From Cinclus cinclus (lineage: Eukaryota; Chordata; Aves; Passeriformes; Cinclidae), in assembly GCF_963662255.1 (NCBI RefSeq), contig NC_085067.1, positions 5,670,428-5,734,427 on the forward strand: a stretch of DNA of 64,000 bases, read 5' to 3'. Position 1 is the stretch's first letter. Each line of letters begins with the position of its first letter. Of this stretch, positions 34,301 through 47,600 are shown one piece after another. The notes beneath the pieces were generated by a model. That model worked only from the letters and a program-made list of their open reading frames with translations, ran no database searches and was not told where the DNA came from. Position numbers and translations under genes: made by a program.

Positions 34301-37189
34301 TCAAAACCCAAATTGGCATCACCATCATAAGAGGCCCTTTCTGAGCCAAGCTGGACCTCTGTGGACACTGATGTTTCCTAATAGTGATAATAGTGGATGG
34401 AGGGTGCAAATCTGAGGCAAAATGGTGTGTGGCCCTTTTCACACGAGGAGGGCTGGAGCATCCCAAAACCTCCCCGCTGACCCCGCGTGCCCAGATGGTT
34501 CTGCAGCTGCCTCTGCTTGGGAATGGAGGTGCCTCACGGATATACATCCTCCTGTCTCTGCAGAGAGGCAGGAAAACATTCTCTGTGTAGTTTGGGAAAA
34601 GAAAGAAACCCGAGGCAGAAACTTGTCTGGAGAGAACCGACGTCAGCGTGCCTGGGGCAGTCCCGGGGTTGTGCAGCAGAAGGGTGAGCCTTGCCAAGAA
34701 CATGCCTTTGCTTCCCCTGCAAGCAGGAGGGATTCCCACTGAGAGCTGGGACAGGGCCTCCAAATCCCACCTGGTTCCAGAGGAAGGGCAGAAACCCTCA
34801 GGGAATGTAAAACCAGGGAGTACCTCTGGCAGGAGCTGCTGTTTGCTCCCAGCCCCCTCTGAAATCCCAGTGGCCTCCCAGGTGAGCGGCAGTGCCCAGG
34901 TTTGGGGATCTGCACCAAACTCCTGCACCCCTTGGAGTTTCCCTCTGCTGGATTCCCTTTGCCTTGGGCTGTCAGTGGAGGCAGCACAGACACCTCAGTG
35001 AGAAAACTCAGCTCCCAAGGATATGCAGAACCAGGGAGATTGCTGGGAACCAGGTTTGCCCATGGCTCCTTTGCAGTGTCCTTCCATTGCCTCCCATCTT
35101 CTTGAACATCTTTTTATCTCCTTAGATGCCATTTCCTTCTCAGTCCTTTGCATCCACACACTAATCACGGTCAGTGGAAGAGGCTCTTGGCTTCCCCCAC
35201 CCTGAACAGGCCTTCACACAAACCCCTGATGGACACAGAGCCCTGCAGGTCCCCAGTTCCCTTTTCCTCTCAGAGAGCACTGAGAGGATTGGATGGAGAG
35301 CTCATCCCTGCAGCAGGGAGGTGATAATGTTGCTGTATTGCTCTAAAGTCTGGAAGTGTTTTAGCAACACAGGAAAACAACAAACATTATCCTGTGTACA
35401 ATATCGACTCAGTTAATTGGCAAGTGAGGTGTTGGACTGGCCTCCTGCTTGGCTTCAATTGTAGATGCACCGAGTTCTGTCTCTGCTCATCATGCTGTCA
35501 GTGGGAAAGGCTCCACACAGGGTAATCACAGCCTGCTGCAGACTCGGTGCTCAGGAAAGCTGCAAATCAAAAGAAAATAGCAGACAAGCACCAAGGGGAG
35601 ATGGAAGGAGGGGTAGAGGGGGCCAAACGTGGGCAAATTCGCAGCCTGCTCCTTCTGGGAGCTGGTGGGCTCCTGAGAAACTTCTTTGGGTTGGTTTGAG
35701 GCTCGTGTTTGGTGGCTACAGGCAGACCCAATGAAATGCACAGGAAAGGGAGAGCTGAGAGCTGCAGAAGGGAGTTTCCTCATTGTTCAGCTAATGGGAG
35801 AGGGGACAGCTGGTGCTGGAGCATAGCAAACTAGAAGGGGATAGTCTGTCCCTGCCTTCTCACATAAACTCTGGCAAGGCACAGGTACTCCCTTTGCCAC
35901 AGCTTCCACATGCCAAATGAGCATTGTGGTCTGTCCTATGCCTCTCCTGCTGTTGCTGCTTAAGGACCAGGTTTTCTAAGGCAATTTGCACCCTTGAGGA
36001 TGCATGTGTGTGCCCAGAAGTATTTAAAACTGTTCTAAGCAATTATATGCCCAACTCACTTGGGTCTTGTCCCGTTTCAGTGCAGCCTCAGGCATCCAAA
36101 TGCCTCTGCAATTCTGGCCCTTGGACTCTTTGAAGCAGCAAATTGTCTCTTGCTATGAGTGTCTGTGTAATTGTGAGTGTCTGTGGATGCACGTACACAC
36201 ATCACTGTCTTATGCTATGGCACAAGGAACCAAGGACCTACAGAGGTCCACAAAATAAAAGCAGTCCCCCAGGAGGTCTCACTTTGCAGGTTCTTATTGC
36301 AGGTGCGATATCAGCTCAGCCACAAAACTGTGGCTCTGATTCTCTTTGCAGCTGGGCCACGTGAGGCTGTGCCTGTTCCTGCCTCAGGAGCTGGGCAGAG
36401 CTGATGGATGGCCCTGGTGGTTGTTGACTCTCTGGAAGGGGTTCTCAGAGTCATACAGAAGAATGAGGGGAGGCAAATAAACAGGTAACCTGTTCATGAG
36501 GTTATTATGAACCTGGAGAAACAAAACACTGTAAGAACCATGGCTGGCAGAGGGGGTTAATGCACCAGCTCCTCACTTTCCCGGCAGACAGGCACTGAAT
36601 TTACAGCAGCCAGGAAATCCCACGCATTTGGAGATCACATCCTTGGTGGAAGTGGTGTCACAGCAGAGAAGCACAGGGCAATCTGGCCACTGGGGACAAG
36701 GCCGCTCTCCATCATATTGATTCCATTAAACAACTCTTCCCCAGCTGCAGATGTGCCAGGAGGCATGGGGGGCTCAGGGCAGTGCAAACTCACCCGCTCA
36801 GCTCTGACAGCTGCCTGGGCCAGGCTCTGTTTGCTAGGCAGGCACTTGGACAGGAGTGTCAGCCTTTCTGTTAAAAACGTGTTCAGAGAGGGTGACAAAC
36901 AGGGAAGAAAGGCACGTAGGTGAGAACAAAGAACAACTCAGTGCTGGGGCCAGGCCACAGGGCTGGCAGGTGTATTTCGTGTACACATCACTTCTGCAAA
37001 CTGAATTTGTTAGAAAAGGGCTCACTCTGCCTTTGTGCACGCTGTGTGTAACCCCAGCTCCCAGGTTGGGCTGGAAAGCAGACATTTCCATTAGCAGTGC
37101 TTAGAACTCGGCTCTGTCAGCACTTCCATGCATGTCTGGAGGAGTTAACTCCCCATAAAGCACCCGCTCCCAGCTGGAACACAGCACAC
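34301..37189. other. Unique non-coding sequence
   Basis: No gene is recognised. A moderately CpG-containing segment at about 34460-34680 includes a CRE-like CGACGTCAGCG at 34638-34648. The open frame 34221-34928 (-, 235 codons) has no recognisable domain. Confidence 0.4.
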
Positions 37190-37370
37190 AAGAGGGGGAG
37201 ACAGATCTGCATAAGTCCCATTAACGCTTAACATTCTTATCTCTGGGGCCCCATAGCTGGAAAACACCTCCCCAGCTCAGTGCAGGAGCTAGCATCCTTC
37301 CCAGATTTATCCTGCAGACATTTGGCTGGGGATTTTACTTAAGGTTTAACTCGATTGGCAGACGTTGTTT
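37190..37370. other. Conserved-looking non-coding block
   Basis: This is repeat-free sequence with CATAAGTCCCATTAACGC, CTTATCTCTGGGGCCCC (a GATA-type site) and AACTCGATTGGCAGACG. CpG dinucleotides persist in an otherwise CpG-poor area. A regulatory element is possible; not demonstrated. Confidence 0.2.
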
Positions 37371-39779
37371 TTCTGGGTGGCTTCTGTTCCAGCTCCAGGT
37401 TTCTGTAAAGCAGCTCTGAGATGCATTGGCAGAGTGTGCTGGGTGTTAATTACCAGCTACAAGCACAGCCTCAAATGCAGAAGGATTTTTTCATTCACAA
37501 TCTGGCACAGAATAACAAGAAGAGCAACAGGTTGTGGAGAAGAGAGTTGTCTTCTTACCTGCCTCCAAATTGGATGAGAGTTTGAGAGCCAGGTAGGAAG
37601 AGCAGAATCTGCTTAGTGCCAGGGCAGCTAGGAGGGATAGATTTAGGAGAACACTAAAGTTTAGTCAAACTAAACACAGTTTCCTGCATGTGATCATCTG
37701 CTCAGGATGAGCTGCACACTGCAACACTCTGAAAACCCATCCAGGGAATCGGGAATGCTACAAATCCATGCAGATGTTCCAAGATCCTGAATCCTCGACA
37801 GCCCTGCTGGTGCTCACAGCCCTGTATTTATAGTGCATACATTCCCTAGATCTACTTCCTGCAGACCAGGAAAATTTGGGAAGGCAGTACCTTAGATGAA
37901 CTTCTGTCTGCAGGAGCAGAGGATCCATCCACACAGGAACGGCGTGAAAGCTCAGCCTGGCTCACAGCAGAGAGGGAGCTGCTCCAATTCCAGGCACAGA
38001 GAGGAAACCACCACAGCACTTTATCTACCAAATATTTCTTAATATCTGAAATTGGATTTTCTCAGAGCCTGCATCTCCCTCCCCAGGAGTCAAGGTTGGA
38101 AACATCCTTCTGAGAAACACCGATGAAGGCAAAGAGAAACGCAGAGATATTTCAGCATCACTGAGGGGGTTTCAAGGCTGCAGCAGAATTTCTCTCTCCT
38201 CTCACTCCTACCCTTATCTCTAAAGCTCTTCATGTTGTGCAGAGCCCAGCACCTTGTGAATCCTGGAGCAGAAAATAAACAGGGAGCAGTGCCAGCAACA
38301 AGATTCTGATTAGAGATCCCTCATGTTCATGTCTTGGAGCAGGCAAGATAAATCTGGGAGCCTGCCAGCACACGGGGAAGGCTTTCCTGGAGATTCCTGG
38401 CTGGATGCTGAATTTCCCCTCCCATTTCCAGGTTGATTACTGCCCAGGAGCAGAGAACACACTATTTCTGCCTTGCTTTGGGGAGATCTCTTCCCAAGGG
38501 CAGCAGGGAAGAGAGAGGGAGAATTAGGTTTTTGTGTTGGTTCATGGGAAGTCTCACAAAACCTTTGTTCAGGCTGTGGGGAATGAGCCTTCCATGGTCC
38601 TGCTGAGCACTCAGAGCTGTTTGAAATCTTGGTTCTTAGGGCAGGATTGAGGTGAATAAAACCATGGGCAAAGAACAGAAATCCCAGAAGGAAATATGGT
38701 TTGTGCCTTAGAGCAAAGCCTCAGAAATAACCAGGCTGGAGGGAACTTCCAGTGGGTGAGTGAGGGTCTGGCCAAGGGACAAGCTCTGCTCCAAGGAGCC
38801 TGCAGTCCAAAAGGAAACCCCAGAAATCCAGCAGTGCAAGGAGTATGGAGAGCCCTGAATGTTCCACTCCAACCTGCACACTTGAGCCCAAACAGGATTC
38901 AAGCCTGGGCATTACCAGGAAGAAACTTATCAATGACAATTAACTAATTAAATGACCCTCTTTGAGACACAGGTGTTGGAATATGCAAAGGATCATTTTT
39001 TGAGAAAAAATACACTCAGTCCTTGTCTTCAGTGTCTATTTCTGTGCTGGGTTTTTCTCCCTGCAGCTCCAGGTCTCCTGAACTTTGCTGGGGATGCTGC
39101 CTATTTTTAACCTGCCTTGGCACTTGTGTTATCATTCATGTCAGAATGAGGCCAGGTAATAAATATATCTTCCCACCAAAACTTCCCAGATTTTGTTAAT
39201 TTAGACACTCTAGCGTGAAGCCTACCACACTTAGGGAATGCTCCAGAAGGAATGGCTCAGTCCTGCTCTGAGAGCAGCCTCCTGCCTCCCAGCCAGGGGG
39301 AAATTTCTGCAGGCACATGGCCACACCACGTGCCATTGCCAGGGAAGCTCCTGCTCCTGAGCAGGACTATTTTTGTCACCTGCACAGGTCTCACTCCAGA
39401 ACTGTGCTCCAGGAGCTTCAATATTTATGTGTCACCGATTTGTCACCTGCCTGGGAACATCTGCTACAGGTAGGAAATCAATCCATGGCATCAGCGCAGC
39501 CCAGCACCACAGCTTTTATTCCGTATTAAAACCTCTTTAGATTTTGGGGCTAAGAGAGCTTCCAAGGAAATTCCTGGGGTCTTGTATAACACTTCCCCAG
39601 CCTGACAAACTAATTGCCCTATAATTCAAACACAATTGCAATCTGTACTGGAAGGGATTATATGCAGATGGCAGGGGTGACTCTCATTTCCTCTCTTACT
39701 TATTCTGAGCCCTTTTTTTCTGGTATCAATTCCATTGAAAAGGAAATTATTAACGCACAACCCCCCATTTTATCAACCC
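37371..39779. other. Unique non-coding sequence
   Basis: Nothing recognised with confidence. Confidence 0.45.
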
Positions 39780-40010
39780 TGATTTTAGGAGGCGCGTGTT
39801 AAACCCACATACAGACACAAAGGCTCCCTAGGAATCGCTCCTCCTGTTGAAGTTCTCCACACAAAAGCCTCCCTGCGCTGCCTGCCGGGAGCCCCGCCAG
39901 CCCCGAGCCTGGGAACTGGTGTAGTAATAAAAATGTAACATGATGTATCCTAAATTATACACGGGATGGGACCGGGCGGGGAGGTGCCGCCTGCCATTGT
40001 CTTTCACCCT
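39780..40010. promoter_or_regulatory. Short CpG-dense patch with an AT-rich core
   Basis: Two CpG-rich arms flank an AT-rich core. The left arm includes GGCGCGTG, AATCGCTCC and GCCGGGAGCCCCGCC; the right arm includes ACGGGATGGGACCGGGCGG and GGTGCCGCCTG. The core at about 39920-39962 includes TAGTAATAAAAATGTAACAT. CpG is depleted elsewhere in the window, so this patch stands out. It is shorter than a usual CpG island. It could be a regulatory element or the promoter of an unannotated transcript; no start site can be identified. Confidence 0.3.
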
Positions 40011-40179
40011 TGGAAACAGCTCCAGCACTGCCTAAAGGTCTGTGGATGCCAAGGGCTTGGGAGGAGTGTGGCAGGACTGCCCTCCCCTCTGTACCATACA
40101 CAGCTGGTGCAGAAAGAAGAGATAACCCAGGGCTGAAAGGGCCGAAGGGATCATCTCTGGCACCAAAAGAGCTCAGCTA
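40011..40179. other. Unique non-coding sequence
   Basis: Nothing recognised. Confidence 0.4.
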
Positions 40180-40740
40180 AGAATCAACGTCTCATGGAGA
40201 GCAGATGTGGGGAGACATAAAAGAAATATTCTTGACTGAGAAACACTGTTTTACAAACTATAAGAGACACACGAGTTATCACAGAGGTAGAAGCCTTCTG
40301 CACACACACTATGAAAATGTGGGAGACTTCTCCCTGGACTTTGGACACAAATCCATGGTTACTTCCACAGGGATTGACGGAAAGGATTTCCATGTGTGCC
40401 CCAGCAACATTTGGGTGGTAAGATACATTAAATCCTAAGGTATATTATTTCTTCTCTAGCTGTAACATCAAGAGGTATCTGTAACCTCACACTGTATATG
40501 CCTAGTAGTCTCTTTTTGTCTTTATTCATGTGTAGTAAATAGTTTATTTTAAGTCTTATGTCTGTTAGTTGTTTGCCTATTAAATGAATAATTCATTCTA
40601 CAATAGACTGAATCAGTGTATTAAAGAACTTGTGAATGAGAGTGGGTTTTGGGCTGCTGGCCATCTCAATAAAGTTACTGCCTTTAGAGGCCTGGGCAAA
40701 AGGCAGAGAGTTATCCAAACCCCCAGATCCATTTGTAACA
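40180..40740 (+). mobile_element. Candidate decayed LTR or retroviral fragment
   Basis: An AATAAA at 40668-40673 is followed by GTTACTGCCTTTAGAGGC, and the segment may end in TTTGTAACA near 40740, a plausible LTR terminus. Upstream is AT-rich sequence with ATAGTTTATTTTAAG-like stretches. The 77-codon open frame at 40205-40438 is not recognisable as a retroviral protein. No second copy is in the window, so assignment is tentative. Confidence 0.35.
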
Positions 40741-41299
40741 AGGAGATGGCTTTGTGTGCTCTGCACCTGCCAGGTTGAGCCTTCCCAGTCAGAGCATGAA
40801 ATCCCAGCAGAGCAGGGAAGCCTCGTGCCTTCCATGGAAGTGTTCCCTTGGGAAAAGGGTGGCAGGACCCTCTCCCTGCACACCCTGCTCAGCTGGGAGC
40901 ACACAGCAGACAATCAGCAGTGCCTAGCACAAAGGATGGGGCTCTGAGTTGTTGTTTCCCAGGGCCATCAATCCCTCTCAGCTTGATTTGTTTCTTCCAT
41001 TTGTTCTGCAGGAAAGAGGAGGCTCCAGCACAGTCAGCAATCCTGGAATGAGGACATTTGCCTGCTCCCAGACAGGCAGCAAAGAAGCTAAGGAGAGATT
41101 TTAGTCCCTTCCCTCTCCTCCACACCACAGCTTCTCTCCCCCAGGCTCCCTCAGGCCAGCTGTCTCGCATTTTTACAAAAACTGTAACAATATCACACTT
41201 ACAGCCATATGGAGAGCAAATTTTAAAAATTCTATTAAAATCTTGGCTGTTTTGTGGGATAAAGAAGAGAATTTCCCTCTTCCAGCCTTCCAGACTGTC
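40741..41299. other. Unique non-coding sequence
   Basis: Nothing recognised. Confidence 0.45.
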
Positions 41300-41358
41300 G
41301 GAAGGAAGGAGGGAAGGAAGGAGGGAAGGAAGGAAGGAAGGAAGGAAGGAAGGAAGGA
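41300..41358. repeat. (GGAA)n microsatellite
   Basis: A GGAAGGAAGGAG-type lead-in passes into about nine uninterrupted GGAA units. The plus strand is purely purine. Confidence 0.95.
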
Positions 41359-42159
41359 GCCTCCCACTTGGGACCACGAGAGAATGACCTTTCCTGGGAC
41401 AAAAGCCATGAAAGGAGCCACACCATCCTGGAGGAAATGAGAATCAGCCCTGCCAGTTTGGATGGAGACTTTTCTTTACAAGTAGGGGTCTGGCAAAGCC
41501 AGTTATAGGCAATTCCTCTCTACAGGTGATTCATCTGCCCAGGTGTGCCAGCATGGCAGAGCAGCACAGAGGCTCAGCACATTCACAGGACTACTGTCAC
41601 CCTTGCATCCACCCCAGGAATTCCTGCAGCAGGCAGGAATCTGCTCCCTGCTGCACTCTCTGAGAGGACAAAGTGCTGCTGCTCAAAGAAGATCCCCAGC
41701 ACATCCCAGCCCAGGCCAGACGTGAGGAGAGGAACCTTCTCCTGCTGCAGTAGCAGTAAAAACCCTTCACAACTGTTAAAACCACAGGGAAATGAATGTT
41801 TTTCTTTTTTTACAGCCTCTCATCCTCTCCCCTCCTTCCCTGGCTGGCACAAGGCTGAGGAAAGCCAATTGCAATTAAACATTTTGCTCCTTTACGAAGG
41901 ACTGCATTTGTAAACAGCAATAGGCACCAAAAAAACCCCCTGCATCTCTCAGCAAAAGCAGCCCAGCTTCCCTCACTGAATATCCCAGGTCTCCAGCAGG
42001 AAACGGTTCCTGTGCACATCACTCTGAGCTCTCCTGCAGCATTCTTCACCCCTCCAACCCCTCTTTGCCCCAGCTTTGGAGCCTGTCACAGCTAATCTGA
42101 GGCACTGGATGACACCCTGGCCTGGAAGCTGCTCTCCTGGAAAAGCACTGCCAAGCTGC
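41359..42159. other. Unique non-coding sequence
   Basis: Nothing recognised. Confidence 0.45.
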
Positions 42160-42300
42160 TCCTTTAGATGAATAAACAGAGCATCCCCTGCGAGACATCG
42201 TCGGCAAAGCACCAGCGCAGCCTCGGCTGCCATAATTCCCCATGTCCTTAGTGCCCGACAGGCTCCATAAAGAGCTGGCAGCTTTATGTGCCACTTAAAG
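42160..42300. other. CpG-retaining, conserved-looking block
   Basis: Several CpG sites fall within about 75 bp (TGCGAGACATCGTCGGCAAAG, CAGCGCAGCCTCGGC, GTGCCCGACAGG), flanked by GCCATAATTCCCCATG. CpG retention in methylated non-coding DNA can mark regulatory function, but no conservation data are available. Confidence 0.22.
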
Positions 42301-44329
42301 CCAGCCTGTCACCACAGCAAACTGCCCTCAGAAGGCTTGGCAGCAGAAGGATCAGGGGGAGCACCCAGTGCCACCTCACACCCTGCCAGTGGTCCCAGAG
42401 CAGAGGCTGGTCCTCACTGATGGTTCTGGGGTTCCACGTAGACCCCAGGAGCGCTGGGAGAGCGCCAAACCCAGCACGAGTCATAAACTCCAGGCACGAA
42501 GGATGCTCCCCCTGGGCTGAGTGTGGGGAAGCAGGTTTCCCATGGAGACACAAACAGGGATCCCAGAGCAGTGAATGAGTCTTGACTCACTCCAGGGCTT
42601 GATTCAGCTCAGGCTGCTGGGCCTGAGTGGATACAAAGGATGCAGCCTTAAAGATAAAGGGTTTGACCTGCATTTGGGGTGAAACTGGATGAGCTGCGTG
42701 CATTTACAGCTTGCAAACTCAGGCAGATCCTGCAATGTGCAGAGATCTCTGGACAGCAAGAGGGAAAGGTACCTAGAATCTCCCGAACCTTTCCAGCCTC
42801 TCTGTACATAGATCTGTGCTTAAACACAATAATCTTTATTTTAGGATACTGAGAAGTGGCTTCTTTCCCCCAAGAACAGGACCGTGAAAATTGCCCCAAA
42901 CTGCCTCATCTGTTGCATGGATCAGAGTTTCTGTGACAAAGGCCAGAGTGCTTGTTTTATTTTCAAACAGAATATGGTTTGATTTCTAAAAGCTCAGCCA
43001 CTCAGGAAAAGCCTTCCAGAAAAGCCCAGAGCACAACAGCTTCTCTGGATTCACGTGGGAGGTTCTGGAAGAGCCCAGTACCCAAGCATTTGAAGTCCCT
43101 GGAAAAGTTTCCCTTGTTTGGGAGAGGAGAACAGCAGAAAATCACCTGCCTGGTGCTTTGTAATCCACCTACCCCAAAAACAAGAAAAGCTTTAAACCAA
43201 AAGAAAAAACCCTCAAAAATACACTAAAACAGAGAGGGAAATGAAAGGCAGGAAAGGGTTGAATAAATTCCACTTTTGGTTTTAGACTTGTAACACCATA
43301 AATGCTATTGAATAAATCACCAGCAGACCAGAGAGCTGAAATAATACAGGGGAAAACCTGAGTTGCCATCCATCACCCTCCCCCTGACACACAATAAATG
43401 CTTCTCCTCCAGCCAACATGCATTAGCATAGTTGGCTCAGCACGCCCAGCACTCTGACATGCCCCTGCCCACGGATTATCCTGCTCCTGGCTCTCCAAAG
43501 CCTCTGCTCCTGCCACTTTGCTGCCACCCGGCACACAGGGCTCTCTCTGCTGTCACCACAGTGAGTGTGAACTACAAATTCTGCTCTGAAAATAAAGGCC
43601 ATGAGAGGTGCTAATCCCCATGTCTCCCTGAGGGAGGTTGCTGGCAGGTGAGCAGCAGGACTGGAAATGGCATTTCTGTGTCCCACTGCAGCCTTTCAGA
43701 GCCCAGACAGTGATGTCTCACTTTGCAAGACCCAAGCATCCAAGGACGGGGCTCCCATGTGGCACCACGAGGGAGCCCAGAGAGGGGTGAGGGTGCAGCT
43801 GTGGAGGAAGGCCACCCTCACACAACTCCACAGACAGCTGCAGTCCTGCTGAGGATATCCAAGATCTTGGGACACAGCAGGAGTGTGAGAAGCCAGGTTT
43901 ACCCCAGGAAAGCCAAGCCAGCAACTGCCATGGGTGTTCTCATGCAAACACCGTGATGGAAACTGGCCCCAGTGAACACGAACCCACCTGTAGCTGCAGT
44001 GGGACACTTGGGACACCCGGGCCAGGACGTGACAGGACATCTCCATCAGCCGGGGCTGCACCCTGGCACCACCCCTGTGCAGGCACGGGGGTGAGGGTGC
44101 GGTGGGAAGCATTTCCTCTGCTCCCTGCATGGCTGGAGTTGGGAATGAGCCCAGCCCTCAGTGAGCCACAAGGGGCAGGGGCAGGTGGAGGGCAGTTACA
44201 GCTTAAGGGACGCCTTAAATCCAACTGGAGACAACCTTTATGGATGTTCTAAAGGTTTGCAAGCATCATTGGTGGATTAAATACATTTCAGGAGGAAATG
44301 CCTTGCCAGGCCTGAGTGATTGCCCAGAG
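42301..44329. other. Unique non-coding sequence
   Basis: Nothing recognised. Confidence 0.45.
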
Positions 44330-44640
44330 TAAAGATGGAAAAATGTGAAAATGGGTGATAAATATTAAGAGAAGGAGATGAGAGACATGTAATGGAATGT
44401 CTGACACAGCCTTAATTACAACCTTGTATATACTCTGAGAAAATATATTTAGCTGATAGCAGCACTGGGGGTTTGAGGCTTTCTACAACGAGCTTAGGTT
44501 AAAACCAACATTTGTTTTAAGCATAAACAAGTCATTCAACTAGTTAGTTTAAAGCTGAGCTAGGTGAATAGCTTACAGTAAATAATCTGCTACATGCATT
44601 TATTTAAGTTTCTTTTTAGCCTAAATTTCCTAGGAGAATG
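44330..44640. other. AT-rich, conserved-looking non-coding block
   Basis: This is repeat-free sequence with CCTTAATTACAACC near 44410, a CAACTAGTTAGTTTAAAGC stretch near 44538, and TGCATTTATTTAAG near 44595. It could be a conserved non-coding element. A decayed retroelement is the main alternative. Confidence 0.25.
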
Positions 44641-47600
44641 AAAAAAAAAGACCTGTTATTGCTCTGCAGTAGTCATCTCATAAGAACTCTCAAATTTCCT
44701 GCCCAATTTCTTTGAGATTTACTTATAAAGGGCTTGGTAGTGCTATGGTCCTCCAAACTGCTGATGATCCCCACTCCTGGAACAGCTTCCAGAAAAAACA
44801 GATTGGATGGCTTTGAGTTTCTTAAAGTTATCGTTGCTTGTTTATAACTGTTCTGACTCCTAAGACAAATAATTGCTCCCTCTGATAGCCCGGCACCCAT
44901 CCGAGGTGGATTTTGGTCAGGACATCATTTTTGTTATAGTGCCTCATGGCTCCTTTTCCCTCTAGTCCATGGCTGTTTAAAGGCAGGATTTTTTCAGAGT
45001 GATCCTTCCCAAATACCCAAATAAATTCTCCCCCAAATACTCTGCTGTTAATTATCCCTACTGCCAGCTCTGCCCATCACATCCCTGCTGAGAAAAGGGG
45101 ATCTCTGAACCAGGCACTTCCAAACAGCTCCTGGAACAGCTCCTCATCCCCCTCTGCCTGGGGAAGAGCCTGTGGAGCAGCTCACATCCCTGCACAGGAT
45201 GTGGGATCACCCTCAGCCTGACACCAGGACTACACAGACGAGCCCCACTCTCTGTGCAGACAAATCCCTGAATAATTAATGGCCTGGACAGATCCTGCTC
45301 TGTGGCAGGATGAGGAAGGGCTCGCTGGTGCCCACTCCAGCAGTGTCCATCACAGGGAAGGACTTGTGGACATCCTGTCCATCCCACTTGTCCAAGGCAG
45401 GACTCTGACCCCTCACAGTTTGTCGGAGCTGTTGGAGCTGTTCTGGAACATCTCAGTGACAGAGCTGCCACACGGCCCTTACATGCCCTCTTCCTGCCAT
45501 TCCTGTTGTCATCTGCTGCCTGAGTCCTCCAGGACTAATGGTGATTTTCCTGAGGAACGAGTCAATCCATGATGGACTTTTCAATCCTCTGGTGTGTCAG
45601 AAAAGGTCATGCTCAATTCAGCTGCAAATGCTGCTCCCTCTGTGATCTCCTCCAGGCTAGGAGTTCTCACAGCCCCATGCACACCAGGAGGCACCACACA
45701 CTGGGCCCCAAATACCCACTTTTGCCTGAATTTCAAGGCTTTTAGAGAGGCCTGGTGAGACCCTTTTACATCCTCGTCAGACCATCAGAGCTGCCAAGGC
45801 AGAGAATTCCCCTCCCGAGGCCTCACACCCAACCCCTCGACGCAACAGGAATTACAAAATGTTCACGCTTTATTGCAGGCTCATTTTTATACCCATTTTT
45901 GCAACCTCAAAAGGATGGGATCCCAGTGGCAGATCCAGCTTCCAAGACGAGCCCAGAGCCTGAAGAATCAGCTCCTGTGCTCAGCCCAGCCTTGAGCAGG
46001 GCCAGGGCCAGCCCAGGCACCTCCAGAGAGCCTGGAGATGGATTGTGCTGTCACCTGCACCTCCCACTCCAGCGTGCCATCCTGCAGAACCCACGTCCTG
46101 CTTTGCATAATGCTTGGACTGGGAATATTATTCACCTCACAGATCAGTGGGAATGCACACAGCTCCCCTCCACAGGGAACACCAGGGTTAGCCCCATTCA
46201 ATCTGCTTTTCTAAACAGAACCAAGGAGCAGTGAATAAGCAGGAGGCAGCTGAGTGTCTTTGGAGGTCAGGGGTTTGTGTGGATGTTTTTCTGCTTCACA
46301 AAAGATAAATAAATACATTCCATGTTATGCTATGGATTTTCATCTTGTCAACCTCTCATAAACTAAGCAGGGTCAGGCATTGGTCAGTGCTTGGACTGGA
46401 GATCTCAAGGGAAACAAAACCTACAGCAGAGGAAGAAGAGAAATATTTGTGACTTGGCTGTTTAGGGAGTAATGCTCCTCTCTCTGAGCCAGCCCTGAAT
46501 CCCCACTGCAGGCAGGGTTAATCAGGAAATCACAGCTGCAGAACTTCCCTGCTCCCTGTGGAATGTGAAACCAGGGTGAGTTGATTCATAGGAATCAAAC
46601 GGAGCTAGGAACAAGAATTAAATGGCATTCAAGCATTTGAGCTCCTTTAAGGAAATACCAGCCTTGATCATAAAATCTGATATCTGTCTCACTCCAACAG
46701 GTATTAGCCAAGGGGCAGCTGTTTAATGCTCCACATAAAAGGCATTCTAGCCTACTTCTTCCCCTAAATTTAGGCAGCAATTTTGTTTGAATTCCAGTAT
46801 GTTTGCTCCCCCTACTGAACCATCCCACGTGCTCAATGTGTGTTTTCCAACAGTTCCCCACAGAGTGCTCCTGAGCTGGCTGAATTTCCCCAGTGAGCAA
46901 AATGATTTCTATGCTTAGTAGCCTGCAAAGCACCTCAGAATCTTTCAGATGAAAGAGCCCTCATCAAAAAGTGTATAATAAGATTCCATTCTTGTATCAT
47001 TTATTCTCATTATGGCTAATAGCAGTGCTTGTGTAAAATGTTGTCCCCGTGATCAGAACTGACTCCCCGGCAAACAGCCCGGCCCTCGGAAGCTGAGGAC
47101 AAAGGAGGCATCAGGGAATGGGTGCCCAGAGTTCACTCAGCTCCCCTCACATCCTGCTTTGAAGATTTTAATTAGAAGCCACACAACAGTGTTCCTGGAA
47201 CAGCTCCAGAAGGATAAAGGACAACAGACCTGCTGGGACCCTCCGCTCACGGCGGCCACGAGGCTTTTCAGAAGTGAAATGTGGAAGGAACTCACAAAGG
47301 AAGCAGGAGAGGAGGCAGAGTGGAGGAGTGGACAGAAACAGCACAGCCAGCAGGGAAAGAGGGGTGGTTGGGATCCCTCAGGCTCTGGATTTGGGGTTCC
47401 CCACCAGCAGACAAGGTAGGGAACATCCAGGGTGTGCTGGGAAGTGAGGCAGCACTTCCATGAGAAATGTGGAGGAGAAAGAGGAGTCCGAATTTAGCAG
47501 CAGTAAAATAGGGCAGAGAAAATTGGGCAAAATAGCATGGAGAGGGAATGCCAGAAGAAAAGAAGGAGGAAGGAGGATGAAAAGCACTGCTAACTCACAG

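Noticed and set aside
34221..34928. 235-codon minus-strand open frame
   Set aside because: No domain, signal or conserved motif is visible; its composition fits pyrimidine-biased chance coding.
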